A stretch of DNA of 64,000 nucleotides, from positions 54,528,638-54,592,637 of the forward strand of contig OX246740.1 of the NCBI GenBank assembly GCA_945910005.1, read 5' to 3'. This document shows, in pieces, positions 1 to 12,377 of the stretch. The DNA comes from Isoperla grammatica. Taxonomy: Eukaryota; Arthropoda; Insecta; Plecoptera; Perlodidae. A program made the translations under genes and the position numbers. Position 1 is the stretch's first letter. Each line of letters begins with the position of its first letter. Under the pieces are notes generated by a model. It worked only from the letters and a program-made list of their open reading frames with translations. It did no database searches and was not told the DNA's origin.

Positions 1-1650
1 CGGAAGTGCAGATAATCCCGCGCCATTTAAACTTATTCGCACCGGAAGCGAAACCGCAAGTAAACACATTACGCTGTTTAGTTTCCATGTAGGGTAAGAA
101 ATACTTCCAAGACCGATTATTATTATATCGATCGGCATTCATGACAAAACGTCTGAGTAATTAAAAGTAAAGAGATTGCCATATCTGTAGTAGACGCGTT
201 ATCTTTGTGCTGACTCTTGATTGGCTAATAAGCGCGATATATATATATTCACACTTCACAGCATAACTGCACGGAAGAAACACAAAGTGCTCTTTCATAC
301 CCACACACACACACGTACGAGGATAAATAACATTGATAATCTGTGTACATTGATAACAAAAATGCAAACATGTAATTGTTGGAAATTAAAATCGGACCGC
401 TCTTATCTACGGAGGGAAAAATGTGCCGACTGTTTGTATACCAATATTATACACAAAAAGTTATCGTTTGAAACGGAATTTCAAACAAATGAGAACGTTT
501 TTACGTGCCCACAAATCGTCTTTTCACCAAACTGATTTCGAGCTGAGCTTCGAACTATATATTCTATAGTTTTAAATAATTACAAAATTTAAAATTACCG
601 AATATTGGGTAATTGCTTTACTTAGTTCGCAAATTGAAACAAATCAGTGACCCAGATTAGGTAGATTACCGTTCACAGTTAATTTTTTTATAATTATCAC
701 ATTACGGGTTAACAAGATACTGCACTATCTGAAATACATGATTTGATTATCTTGCAACCAATCTTCCACGATACTGCTGAAGATTATCAACGAGCAACAA
801 GTAGTTGAAGGGGGCGTGGCCCGGCCCAACTGGTAATGCGATCTCCACTCAAGCCTCAACATTCTCTAGGGCCCTCAGCTCTAGTACACGTGCACTCGAC
901 TACGACGGGTACTTTACGGCTATTGCGTCGTGTAATGTTTGTTATAGATGTACGCGATGTACTGAATGCAGGGGAAATGGATTACAGTAAATTTTGATTT
1001 TCAATTATCTAATTTCGGTATTATTCAGAAAAAGCTGTATATTTCGACGGTATTATAGTCATATTTTCACGTGCGTAGCTTTTCATTCAAGACTTACAAA
1101 TGGATGCGGCTTCGTCTAGGGTGGCAATTGAGGCACTCGGGCTACTTTCATTTTTTCCAGTAGTTTGGGTTTGGGCGACACTTTGTAATTACATGCACGT
1201 ATAAACATAGTTATTCAAGTCGAGGACATATTTTTTGGGACACATGAAACATTTAGCTCGGCAAACGACAAGTATATATTTATTAGTATAGGAGCGACCG
1301 AAAAACCCCACACATATCCAAAACCGAAAGACATATTTTATTACCGTTTTTTTTCCTCGAAAATATTTAAATTTCTTTCGATCTGGGAAGCAGATGAGAA
1401 GTGAGAACCGAACCAACTCAAAATAACAAACATAACGAGTTTAAAGATGTTATTCTTTAGGGTTTGCTGTTGATGCGATATCGTATACACAGTTTCGCGC
1501 AAAAGTCTCCTTATGAAAATAAACAGCGGACGACTGAGCGGGCCCAGTTTGATCTAGGAAGCTGTCGGCAGTCGACGACCACACACAGAATATCATGCGA
1601 CCTTCGCCCGGGGCTATTTTAGTGGGGCTTAACGACTCATTTACACGCAT
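1..1650. other. No gene recognised
   Basis: No convincing coding exon, RNA gene or transposon terminus was seen in this stretch. It holds short chance open frames and a small CA run near 300-314. Absence is judged by eye only, so very short exons could be missed. Confidence 0.5.
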
Positions 1651-1654
1651 CGAG

Positions 1655-1893
1655 GCTAATCGAGACGATCAGTGATTCGTTACGATCCGCCGCCGCTGCT
1701 GAGGGAGAGAATACTTCTTGGAGTAAACAGCCAAAATGTTACGTCTCACTATTGCAGTCATGGTATTTGAAACGACGAGGGGTGACAGGCGAAGAAGACA
1801 AACAATGACCAAAGAAAACCATGTCTTATAATACGGGATTCGAACCCACGCCCTTAGGACCTGCACCCTAACCGCATGAGCCACCTTGGTATA
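1655..1893 (-). mobile_element. tRNA-derived SINE (minus strand)
   Basis: Read on the minus strand, about 1893-1826 looks like a tRNA: it starts GGTGGCTCATGCGG and contains a B-box match GGTTCGAATCC. It is followed by a non-tRNA body running down to about 1655. The end contains CTAATCGAGACGAT on the plus strand, and that string recurs at about 11841 and 60098, so it is a dispersed family. The 38021-38095 element has a similar head and a similar body after the B box. It is not a functional tRNA gene, because the acceptor ends do not pair and there is a body. Confidence 0.7.
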
Positions 1894-1935
1894 TTTATTT
1901 GGGAACCGTTATAGCAACGCTGCACATAATAATAA

Positions 1936-1952
1936 CCCCCACTGAAAATCAT
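1936..1952 (+). repeat. Fragment sharing a SINE tail motif
   Basis: The motif CCCCCACTGAAAATCA here matches the tail of the SINE family seen at 44730, 57301 (inverted) and 32117. Only the tail motif is recognisable. Confidence 0.45.
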
Positions 1953-2349
1953 ATATTGAAACTGCGTGGGTGGACAAAAAGACAAATCTATTTATATCTC
2001 AATTCCTAAACAGGATCCTTGTCAACCCCATGACCCCTCATCCTACGTCACACTGGCCTGGTATCCTGTTACCATCAACATCGATAACACTATCTTATCA
2101 CAATATAACAATAGTCTTGTATGTGTATTGTATATGTATAGACTAAACAGTCAAACCAGCTGCTTCCTCTATATGATAGAATCTGTGACGTCATAAGCAA
2201 CATTTATCTGCGTACAATACAGGACGTCCAACCTTTCACTTTATAGCCTTTCTTCCGATGACGTCCAACTCAACATCCTACATGTTGTTATCATGTACAC
2301 TATGATAATACTTGTGTTTTATACGGTTGATATAAGAAGAAAAAACTCC

Positions 2350-2436
2350 ACATAACATCCATGCCCTAGCCAGGATTCGAGCCTGGAACACAGGAAAACA
2401 TGGTCTACCAGGACAATCCCTATTCTAATACTCTGA
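2350..2436 (-). mobile_element. tRNA-derived SINE head (minus strand)
   Basis: On the minus strand a B-box-like GGCTCGAATCC is followed by TGGCTAGGGCATGGATGTT. The GGGCATGGAT string recurs in related form at about 19152 and 60152 (plus-strand ATCCATGCCC). It is therefore a dispersed tRNA-like repeat. The palindromic element at 2438 directly abuts it. Confidence 0.55.
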
Positions 2437-2437
2437 T

Positions 2438-2495
2438 GGGCCTGGATTCACAAGAGTGACCAAACCAAAGTTTGGCCCTCTTGTGAATCCAGGGA
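2438..2495. mobile_element. Short palindromic element, GGGCCTGGATTCACAA terminus
   Basis: CCTGGATTCACAAGAG at 2441-2456 is perfectly inverted at 2478-2493. A nested CCAAAC/GTTTGG pair sits between, so nearly the whole 53 bases can fold back. The terminus matches the longer inverted-repeat element at 52945-53195, so this looks like a minimal member of the same MITE family. Confidence 0.65.
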
Positions 2496-2839
2496 AATAT
2501 ACAAGAACAAAACTTGCAAACAATATAATATTAAAATGTTCATTGTATCTTCGTTTCTACAAGGTATTCTTAACTCCTTTCATGTGACCATGACTTGATT
2601 CGCAAGAGATCTAAAGTAAGACTGTTCTATAGGTATAAGACCAGAAAAAGACAAACTCTAGTGAATCCAGACTCCGGTCTTTATATCATGCAACCTCTTC
2701 CTGCGAGCATCGTCTATGTTCTTTCACGGCGTCTCAACAGGCTCTCTAATACGTCACACCCGCAACACCCGTTAAATCAGCGACATCGTACAGAAAGTAA
2801 ACAAGAGCTCGCTCGGTGTTGACTCAAACACTTCGCGAT

Positions 2840-2990
2840 CGTCTCGCATGTTTACTCGGCCGGGTGTGCAAGGTCGGAGCCCTGGTCTTGAGGTCCCGGG
2901 TTCGACACCCACGACCTCGAGACAGATGGAGTGGGAGGCTGATACTCATTGTCTCAAGATCTGCCGATGCCAAACAAGACGGCGAAAAAA
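2840..2990 (+). mobile_element. tRNA-like SINE fragment
   Basis: A B-box-like GGTTCGACACC occurs near 2900, preceded by a tRNA-like stretch containing GAGGTCCCGG. No paired acceptor stem was found. It is called a SINE remnant rather than a tRNA gene. Confidence 0.45.
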
Positions 2991-3439
2991 TAGAAAGAAA
3001 AGTGACAGGAAACTCTAGTCATAATATTTATTTAACGTGCTTTTGCATTTTATGTCTCGAGTGATATAATATCCCTAATATTTATTTAATGCGCAGTGAG
3101 TTTTATGACCATGGAATGAGTGATATAACCAGAAAGCAGTAGCTTAGATGAGCTCGAAACTAAATGACTAAAACACGATTCTAGAAAAACTGTGTGAAAA
3201 TAACTCATTTCGAAACCGCGCGTTACGCAAGCGAATGTTGTGTTCGTTCAAACGCATAACTCGGTTAACGCTATTAATCTTGAAGGGAACTCGATAAAAA
3301 AAAAAACGATTCGAGTAGTCGGCCACCTTAGTTCTCACAGTGCACGACTCCGGACAGCGCTCGTAATTAAAATACACTCAATCACAAATGAACGCGGGCA
3401 TATATATGAAGACGTACGATTGCGACATAAGTCATGCAA

Positions 3440-3570
3440 CCAACCGAAGTCTGTGACCCAGTTAGTTCGGCTCATCATCATCTTCGCTCGTGCTCGGAGA
3501 TTCTCTCACTCAAGGACGAACCATGCCCGCGCGGGTTCGAGTCCCGCGGTTGGGTTCTAGTCCGGGGCGT
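3440..3570 (+). mobile_element. tRNA-like SINE fragment, weak
   Basis: The string GCGCGGGTTCGAGTCCCGC near 3530 is a well-formed T-arm with B box GGTTCGAGTCC. The upstream 90 bases only loosely resemble D and anticodon arms. It is probably a degenerate tRNA-derived repeat. Confidence 0.4.
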
Positions 3571-3990
3571 GGCCACGTGAGACGGCAGAGGTTTATCAGC
3601 AAGTATCACAGTCAGCGAATCAGTGATTGGAAATAGAATCTCGCATCGTATTGTATATATATTGTATTGTCAGCTTAGTCCGGGGCGTAATCTCAGTAGT
3701 CTAGATTACCTTCTTACTTTTTCATTAATCTATAACATATTGTTTGTGTATAGTCTAATAAAAAATATGACAACGGGTTTTCTTGCAAGGAATCAAAATA
3801 CAAGACCAGAATTTTATGAGCACGTTCTATTAACAATAGATATAACGAAGTCGCAAAGAAACACTTTGAAAAAATTGACATTTTGTATAAAGGCAACACA
3901 AAAGGCCGGCTATACTTTCAGGGTGATGTTGTTTATTACAAATATGTATTATAAACACTCACAGGAAACGAATGTTTGGTGGCCCCAGTT

Positions 3991-4424
3991 CAGAGTGGAA
4001 TTGATTTAAATCAATTGATTTAAATCGTTGATTTAAATCAGATTTAAATCAAATGATTTTTTTAATAAAAATCATTGATTTAAATCGACAAAGAAAACTT
4101 ACCAGGATAACTAGGCATAAATCTCATTTTCAATTTCCCTCGAAGACCATGATCGCATATTATATGAAAAATGAAAATTTATTTGTTTATTTCCTGTCAA
4201 TTAGTATTGTTTGTTGGCAATTGCAATTTACCAGTTGATTATCCCTTTTGTGAAACACTTCTTATTGTTGATTTAAATCAATTAAAATCTGATTTAAATC
4301 GAAAAAAATCAAAAAAATCTGATTTAAATCAAGAAATCGATTTTAATCAAATAAATCTGATTTAAATCAAAAAAATCATGATTTTTGATTTTTTTAATAA
4401 AAATCAAAAAAATCATCCACCCTG
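3991..4424. mobile_element. hAT-type non-autonomous element (MITE) with 8-bp TSD
   Basis: The element begins CAGAGTGGA and ends TCCACCCTG, giving imperfect terminal inverted repeats of the hAT style. It is flanked by a perfect 8-bp target duplication CCCCAGTT at 3983-3990 and 4425-4432. An 8-bp duplication is characteristic of the hAT superfamily. The interior is very AT-rich and built of many copies of the palindrome GATTTAAATC, at 4001-4090 and again at 4270-4400. It contains no transposase frame, so it must be mobilised in trans. Confidence 0.82.
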
Positions 4425-4432
4425 CCCCAGTT

Positions 4433-7400
4433 ACACAATTGGTAAAAGTGCCGGTTTTCGTGTCCCAGTAGGAGAAAACAGTGAAGAGTGGCCGTTTGTT
4501 ACATCACATTCTGTACACAAACTGGCTAATGTGCAAAACTCCGGGGTAATCATCATAAATTGCCATTCATAATGGTTGTTTAGAATGGACCGTTCCTAAA
4601 TACTAAACTAATGGAAAGTTGCTTTAAAGTTAATCGTCAAGTATATATGAAATTATGTTTATAACCTTTCAACGGTGTAATATTATTACAAGTATCTGAA
4701 GACTTCTGGCGTTTTTCAATGCTAGCATTAATGTTGAGTACACATAACGTTTCCGTACAAAAATATTTACGTTGAAAGTTGTTAAAGAATTTATATTTAA
4801 AATCATTTGACAGCATTTCATGAAAAATGTTTTCCGTGGCCACAAAACGCGACATTTGGCAACAATGCAAAAACAGTTACGTCGCAACAATGTGCAACTC
4901 TCGCGTATATGAGGCACAGTTTGCACTTGATGAAGAGGTTTCTGTTGCCAAAGAGGTTATACGGTTATTAAACTCATTCTTTATAACCTCACTGATTTTA
5001 CAAACGTTTATAAATTAACACATCAACACATTTTTAAACCTATGAAAATAATCGACGCCGACATGGCGGCCAGAAGGCTTTCGAGACTTGGGTTTATATC
5101 TACATAGAGCGAAGTGTGTTCTCTACACCCCTATCAAATAAACACCCCTCATCCACTTCCTCCCACTCACACCCTTTCTTCTAGATGCATTCCAATTTCC
5201 AAGTCTTCCTACTCGCAAAATACTGTATTCTTTTAAACACACTTATGGGAAATTTTAAGTGTGTTCGACATCAATAATTTGAGAAGTGTGAGAACATAAT
5301 GTCTTGTGTTCGTATCCTTAAAATGACATTCAATTTCAAAATTTTGGAATGTTGGGGGTTAAAACTTCAAGATCCACAGATACTCTCGCAAAAAAGGACT
5401 AAAAAATATTACGTTTAGATAAAATGATACGCATTCAATTCAATTCAATTTCAATTCAATTCAAAAGCATTCTATTCTCAGTTTGTAAGTACATTATTGG
5501 AATAACAAACCGTATATGTTTATTAGTAGTGAAAAGCCCACAGAAGGCAAGCCTTGAGTGTGGGCAGAACATAAGTTAGAGACATGATTTCAATGATATC
5601 TCAAACTAAACAATCAATTCTGCGCTCTTTTTGTGCAATATCTAGCACCACATGTTTGGTATCTTTTAAAGAAACGAAAAAAAAACATCTTAAACTTTCC
5701 CGCTAAAGCTTCTTGTATCTCACAGTCTTAACTGTCATTAGTCCACAATGTCTGTCTCGAACTGCAACACTGTTGTGTCTACAATGTCGAGAAGATAAGA
5801 ACATCCTTATCTTGTAGACATTATTACCGTAAACAAGTTAGTCACAATGTCACAGCCTGCTTTACATAGTTCAGTAGACAGTTTGGGGTGAGAACTCTTG
5901 GCAACGCCAGAGTCGATAAAGAAGTTCTCCCTCTCTGGCAACGCGACGCACATCCGTCATAAAATAGCTGAAAGCCGGTGATATTATTATCAAAGAAGCA
6001 TAAAATGGCGAATCTTCTAGAGGAAATAAATTCACTCGACACATTCTACGTCACACAAAGGGATTTTTTCCATCGAACCAATTTAAATTTTTAAGTCATG
6101 CACCCTTGGTATTCAGTTGAGCACTTCATCTGTCTTCTGCAACAGTTAACTGAATGGCCGCTTCAGGTATGCGCGCTGCGATCGCATCGCTGGGAATTTT
6201 GGCCACAGTGTGGAGAGCTTTAGATTTATGGACACGATTAAGGTGAAATTGGCAATGTTTTGTCACTTTCAATTAAATTCGCTGGCGCCAGAAGGCAAGA
6301 GCTGTTTTTGATAGATCTGGTCCGACGAGATAAGGGGAAATTTACGGAGTTTTATTTTGGCGTTTCAGGCTGTATATCCATCTCCAGTGTTTCATAGTCG
6401 GATGTCTAAATGAAGGTACCTCAACATGAAACGTATTGTTGTTCTGATTACTTGGCTTGACATCAAACAGATAAAAAGAAAAATACGTGTTAAAGTTTCT
6501 TTTTTAGCACATTTCTAACTAGATGTTTAACATAGCATGTAATGTGTTTGGTTATATTTTAGTGACTAGTAAGCAACATTTTCAATTTGTTAAATTATCT
6601 TTGAGAGTAGAAAACTCTTTCCCTAATGTCTACTCCACGTAGCCTTGTGGGACAACTTATGTAGAGAATATATTACAAAATACAAAAATAATTAAACGTG
6701 AAAGCCCACCTGTTGTGTTGCTATGAATTGTTTCAATCTTAAGATTACATTTGATTTTATACCCAGTGGTGATTCGATTATAACAAACTCAATCCACTCA
6801 GAAGGTCGCTCAAACTTCTCTCATCAAACTGCCGCACCTCAGAGCAAAATCTGACGAGAGCTCACATCAATAAATAAGCTTTGACGTTGCGTGGTATGTT
6901 TGGTCATACGAAGACAGCCGATATATTATTAAATACGTATTGATATATGTATCAATCGCCAATGTTTACACATGTTTGAAATTTCCTATGATTTATTATA
7001 ATTTATGTGCATAAATAAGTGTGAACTTGTGCCCCGCCTGAATGACAGCTTTATGGTCATTAATAAACGAGATAAGGTAACTTTAGTTGTGAATAATTCA
7101 TTAAATTTATAGTGTAGACTATATTGACATGCAATGGATACTACCTTATACTTTACATGATTTCTTTTGATCAGCTTACGTACTAGAAAGACAACGACAA
7201 TTCCTCGACTTGTATCTAGTAATAACATAAATTACTATTGCATCTGTTCGTATAAACGCTATTCATTTTACGCCACCACTTTCTTTCACGATCATTCCAA
7301 TCTACTCAGTCCAAGTTGTACAACAATAAAGCACATCCAACTACCAACAATGAATGTATAGACCATCGCAATCACTTCTGACATCTGTTTACGTTTATTA

Positions 7401-7755
7401 CCAGAAAGAAGATTTTCCCAATACCTCCTAGCTATCAACCTCTTCACTGTCCAATACGTCACATATAAAACTCATCTTCACACAGAATTTATCTCCGTGA
7501 CGAAATTAATGTTATTCCTTTCCACTTGTTTATTTCCATACTTGGACCGGGTAAATTTCATTGATTGTTCAATAATCGTTGTTGAGTAAACCTTGACCAA
7601 CAACTCAAGGACGTTCATTCACGAGGAGGAAACGAAGCAATTCTCTCTGAAATGATAGCCTGCCTACGTGACTGTGACTACCTCCACTCTACTCCTCTCC
7701 TCGTAAGTCAACAATCATCACTCGTTACAACACGTGCATGGTAGGCAAGCAAGAT
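4433..7755. other. No gene recognised
   Basis: Nothing was identified apart from a short AATTC-type run at about 5430-5466 and a YY1-like ATGGCGGCC at about 5063. The open frames are short and have no recognisable motifs. Confidence 0.5.
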
Positions 7756-7760
7756 GATGG

Positions 7761-7990
7761 CCCACTCGTATCGTATGCAGGGAACGTTAGGTGAACCCAC
7801 TCATTTGAATGTAACTCTAGGGAAACCCACTCGTATGGATGTATAGTTGGTACACCCACTCATATGCGTACCTCTATAGAGTAAACCCACTCATGTGAAG
7901 GTAACTCTAGGGAAACCCACTCGTATGGATGTAAAGTTTGGTACACCCACTCATATGCGTACCTCTAGAGTATAAACCCACTCATTTATC
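7761..7990. repeat. Minisatellite, 30-bp subunit in a 90-bp higher-order unit
   Basis: The motif CCCACTC recurs at 7761, 7796, 7826, 7855, 7886, 7916, 7946 and 7977, a spacing of 29-31 after the first step. Subunits come in three flavours: TAACTCTAGGGAAA, GTATGGATGTA..GGTACA and CATATGCGTACCTCTA. They follow the same order twice (7796-7885 and 7886-7976), so the true unit is about 90 bp. Confidence 0.85.
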
Positions 7991-8489
7991 AATAGGGTGT
8001 ATTGGTATCCCATTTTTATCCATTGATAACATAACAAATCAAATCTGATAAGGACACTCTTATCACTGTAAACTTCAAGATTCATGTAAACTTTGGGACA
8101 GGTCAAGTCTGGTCTAGAGTAATCCAATCTTATCCACGTAAACTGCAAGATACCTCCCTAGGATAATAACTATAGATATTGTCTTGTAAATCCACTCATA
8201 CAATCTGTAAGACTCATGCTAACTGTAGGACAACAAGCTCTAGTTAAATCACACATCCATGTTATGAATAACGGCAATATTAAAATTAACGGTACTTTAT
8301 TGATACATTGTGAACGCTTTAAGACAATGTAAAATGAATTAACAATGGATTTTAAAATCTTTCTTATATAATTGTTACGATTGTTATTTCTGTAATTAAT
8401 GATTGCATAAATAACAATACGAAAAACGATAATTTGGCGAGTTAGACATAGCCTTAGTTAACTAACCCACGCTAGCGCAACAAGCCAAA

Positions 8490-8850
8490 CTCACCGCCAC
8501 CTAAAGCCACTGCACAAAATGCTCGAGTAAACCCACACACCGCCATGTCAACGCTATAGCCTGTATTACACGGTTAAACGTTTTCATCCAACTCCTTAGA
8601 TTCAAGGACAAAAGTGCATCAATAAATAATTCCTATTATTGTATTTGACTACATAATGACTGTTTTTGATGCGCTTTTGTCCTTGAATTCAAGAAGTTGG
8701 ATGAGAACTCACCGCCATCTAAAGTCAAGACACAGCCCAAGATGCTCGAGTGACCCACACACACAGCCTTGTTAACGCTAGTGTATATATCAAGCCTAGC
8801 TCACCGCCATCTAAAGTCACTGCCCAAGATGCTCGAGTGACCCAATGACG
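8490..8850. repeat. 91-bp tandem repeat interrupted by a MITE
   Basis: CTCACCGCCA begins units at 8490, 8709 and 8800; the last two are 91 apart. Each unit continues with TAAAG..ATGCTCGAGT and, in the first two, CCCACACAC and an AACGCTA stretch. The excess length between units 1 and 2 is accounted for by the foldback element at 8561-8706. Confidence 0.75.
8561..8706. mobile_element. Foldback MITE, copy 1 (right end truncated)
   Basis: The left arm at 8581-8621 (TTTTCATCCAACTCC...) is inverted at 8668-8704, with the centre AATAAATAATTCCTATTATT. The left terminus CTGTATTACACGG is present but the matching right terminus is missing. Copy 2 at 12378-12534 is nearly identical in the core. There is no coding capacity. 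Confidence 0.8.
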
Positions 8851-9969
8851 CCGACACGTTCTCTGTTTTGGTTCAGGTCGAGTGATTATGATTTATGAGC
8901 GCGCTGAAGGTCGGAGGTGGCTGCCAGGGTCACGAAGTCTCCTCTAACTCAGGTTAACAAATAGCTCGTCCACCAATCCCGCCAGTCCCACTCTCAGGAT
9001 GACTGTGACTCCCACCATGATTAAATAATAGCGCGAGGCGTTGCGCAATCAGCTACCTGATGCGCATCTCCGAGCTCTTTGGAGAGACTGGTCTGAGTGC
9101 TTTGCAGAGTAAACTCTTTGAAGTGGATAATTTCGGGTAATTTCTTGTTCACATATTTTCACTGTGACCATTTAATTCATCCCACGGTTTTGTCAAAGCA
9201 TTCTCTTGGCTGTGACTATTTAGAAGGTGTTGTAGTAAATGAAATGAATATCCTTGTACTGTTATGTGAAAATGTGTTATCTTTGGAGTGCGAGGGCTTT
9301 GGCGACCAGGTGTGTGGTTTATGTAAAATAATGCTTTGTAAAACGTGGTGTTCTACGGAGAATATATATACATATTCTGGGTAATATAACAGTCTAATTG
9401 ACGAGGGTATTTATTTCATTTGCTAGAGATTTTAACGCTTTCTAATATGTCAACATTCAAGGAAATGCTGTGACAAAATTAACGTCTCACGTTCAACAAC
9501 GAGGCTAATAGATACAAGTGTAAGGCAGGTTATTGAAAACTACCTGCCTAGCATACTGACTACACAACTAAGGTAACGCAAACCTCTCCAGGGTCCTACG
9601 GTAATATTACTACAACCTATCATTTCTGCGTTAGCCGAAGTGGTCTGGTCTCCGGGGCAAGCAGCTCATAACTAGCCTAGTAATTTCAAGCTTTAATATA
9701 TTCAAAAATAGTTGGAATATTTCTATACTGCACACTACTATTAAATCTTGAATGTTTAATTATTTCGAAAAACTATGTTATGATTACCTTTAACGGTAAC
9801 ATTTTTCAATTTCGCCATGTTGTTTAATTATATCGATTGTACACAAATGTGCAAAGACAATGATTTGATGAGACTGTTTAAAAATGACATTAATTTACAC
9901 TCCAATAAAGTTTCATTGAGCCACGTTAGGCATTGTTAATTCTCCCCTCCTAATAGAGTTTTGAGAAAT
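8851..9969. other. No gene recognised
   Basis: An open frame of 95 codons at 9097-9384 has no recognisable motif, and its composition matches the surroundings. No other structure was seen. Confidence 0.45.
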
Positions 9970-10997
9970 TACCCCCAGAGTAGCGGGAGTAACACAGAGT
10001 GCTCTAGATCTACCCCCAGAGTAGCGGGAGTAACACAGAGTGCTCTAGATCTACCCTCCAGCTTAGCGGGAGTAACACGGAGTGCTCTAGGTCTACCCGT
10101 AGAGTAGCGGGAGTAACAAGGTGTGCTCTAGGTCTACCCCCAGCGTAGCGGGAGTAACACAGAGTGCACTAAATCTACCCCCAGCGTAGCGGAAGTAACA
10201 CAGAGTGCACTAAATCTACCTCCAGAGTAGCGGGAGTAACACAGAGTGCTCTAGACCTACCCCCAGCGTAGCGGGAGTAACACGGAGTGCTCTAGACCTA
10301 CCCCCAGCGTAGCGGGAGTAACACGGAGTGCTCTAGATCTACCACCAGCGTAGCGGGAGTAACACGGATCGCTCTAGATCTACCCCCAGGGTAGCAGGAG
10401 TAACATGGAGTGCACTAGATCTACCCCCAGAGTAGCGGGAGTAACATGGAGTTCTCTAGATCTACCCCTAGAGTAACGCGAGTAGCACGGAGTGCTGTAG
10501 ATCTACCCCCAGGGTAGCGGGAGTAACACGGAGTGCTCTAGATCTACCCCCAGAGTAGCGGGAGTAACACAGAGTCCTCTAGATCTACTCCCAGAGTAGC
10601 GGGAGTAACATAGAGTGCTCCAGATCTACCCCCAGAGTAGCAGGAGTAACACAGAGTGCCCTAGATCTACCCCCAGAGTAGCGGGAGTAACACAGAGTGC
10701 TCTAGATCTACTCCCAGAGTAGCGGGAGTAACACAGAGTGCTCCAGATCTACTCCCAGAGTAGCGGGAGTAACACAGAGTCCTCTAGATCTACTCCCAGA
10801 GTAGCGGGAGTAACACAGAGTGCTCCAGATCTACCCCCAGAGTAGCAGGAGTAACACAGAGTGCCCTAGATCTACCCCCAGAGTAGCGGGAGTAACACAG
10901 AGTGCTCTAGATCTACTCCCAGAGTAGCGGGATAACACAGAGTGCTCCAGATCTACTCCCAGAGCAGCGAGAGTAACACGGTGTGCTCCAGATCTAG
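9970..10997. repeat. 41-bp satellite array, about 25 copies
   Basis: The unit reads CTACCCCCAGAGTAGCGGG, then AGTAACACAGAGTGCTCTAGAT. The spacing of TAGCGGGAGT is 41 (9981, 10022 and onward). A five-unit block is itself duplicated: the diagnostic GTAGCAGGAGT occurs at 10637 and 10842, with identical variants alongside, giving a 205-bp higher-order unit. Since 41 is not a multiple of 3, the open frames crossing it on the minus strand are artefacts. Confidence 0.95.
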
Positions 10998-11206
10998 AAG
11001 GCTGTGAAACCGGAAGTGAAGGTGCAGCAGTAGTAGCGCATCTTCCGCCGCAACCTTCGCCCACGAGTGTCGCCTACCGCCGTAACCATGGTTACCGTGT
11101 AATGTAATGTCTCTCGCGGCCTTGGTTACGCCGAGCAGTTCCAAACAAAACAACAACACAACAATGCAACAGACATCATTATACGAATTCCGCGCATTCT
11201 ATTCGC

Positions 11207-11259
11207 CACAGCCTTCTCAACGGGTCAATCCGCGAGAACCGACGTTCGAGAAGGCTGTG
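11207..11259. repeat. Inverted repeat hairpin
   Basis: CACAGCCTTCTC at 11207-11218 is perfectly inverted at 11248-11259. Further partial pairing (CTATTCGC / GCTATTCGC) lies outside but is out of register. No function is evident. Confidence 0.55.
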
Positions 11260-12377
11260 CTATTCGCTAAATTCTAGCGGGGTCGCGTTTATTGGTCAAT
11301 CATTGGCGCACTCGATGTATATTGTTTTCCAATATCGTGAAATGTAATCATCATTATATCTTCCGTTGGTAATTCATTGATAGAAATTTGTTTCTTCAAG
11401 GTTACAAGTAAATATCTAAGGCTACGTAGATGCACAAAAAGCTGTAAGTTATACACGTTACAACCAAAGATTATAGTCCTACAAGGCCGACAAGGTAACC
11501 CCACAGAAGTGAGATTCGTTTTGGTCCATGTATGTATTTCAAATTACTATGCATTGAGAATTATGTAGAAGGTGGATAATGATTGAACCATTTATTTTAC
11601 TAGATATTTACAAGAATTACAGAGAGAGAGGTACAGAAAATTAAGTGGTAGTCCGACGAAAACTTGGACTCAGAAATTGGAATGATTGCCCATCCCATAA
11701 GTATGAATATCTTGGATAATAATTATTGACGTCGTGCAGAAAAGTGTTGTCACAACGGCTGAAGATTTGTCTAAGTTTAAATTATGGAACCAGTGAATAG
11801 ACAATTGCAAGATATTTAATGTTATATGTAATGAGACTAATCGAGACGATGAGTGGTGAATACCATGGGAAGGTTTTGCTTGTCTGCTGAGAACAGACCT
11901 AAGCGCGCAACAATTGTAAACTGTGTAAGGCGGTCTATTAAAACAACATAAAGAGACAGAAATATATAGAAATAAGTGTTCTTCCTTCCGGCGTTTAAAG
12001 CTTCCGACAGCGCATGCGCAGTGGACGGTGTCGCTTCTTCATGCGTTGTCTGCGCGCGATGTGGGTAAATAAATGATGGTTGGTTTGTTTGTTAACACTT
12101 GCCGGTCACACCCAAAAGTAATTAACAAAATATACCGGCCTACTAGGTTAATTGAAACCAATTAACGTGTTCGTGTTCTGGTGTAGTAAAGTGAAGCTTT
12201 CAACAGATTCTACAGAGAGAGACTTGTACGATGCACCGCGCCTTGCAACACTTTGCGTCCGAGTTGAACACAACTTTATTCAAATTGTATTGATTATATT
12301 TTTAAAGGTAGTCAATATATACACTGGTCAACAATCCATACATTCTCTACTTACGGTGGTTTTGAACGCGAGCTTTT
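11260..12377. other. No gene recognised
   Basis: This stretch holds a SINE tail string CTAATCGAGACGAT at about 11841 and an isolated NRF-1-like AGCGCATGCGCA at about 12009. No coding exon was recognised. Confidence 0.45.

Noticed and set aside
9970..10997. CRISPR-like array
   Set aside because: Units are contiguous without unique spacers, and the DNA is eukaryotic; it is a satellite.
10831..11159. Minus-strand frames over the 41-bp satellite
   Set aside because: A 41-base unit shifts frame each copy; the peptides are repeat artefacts.
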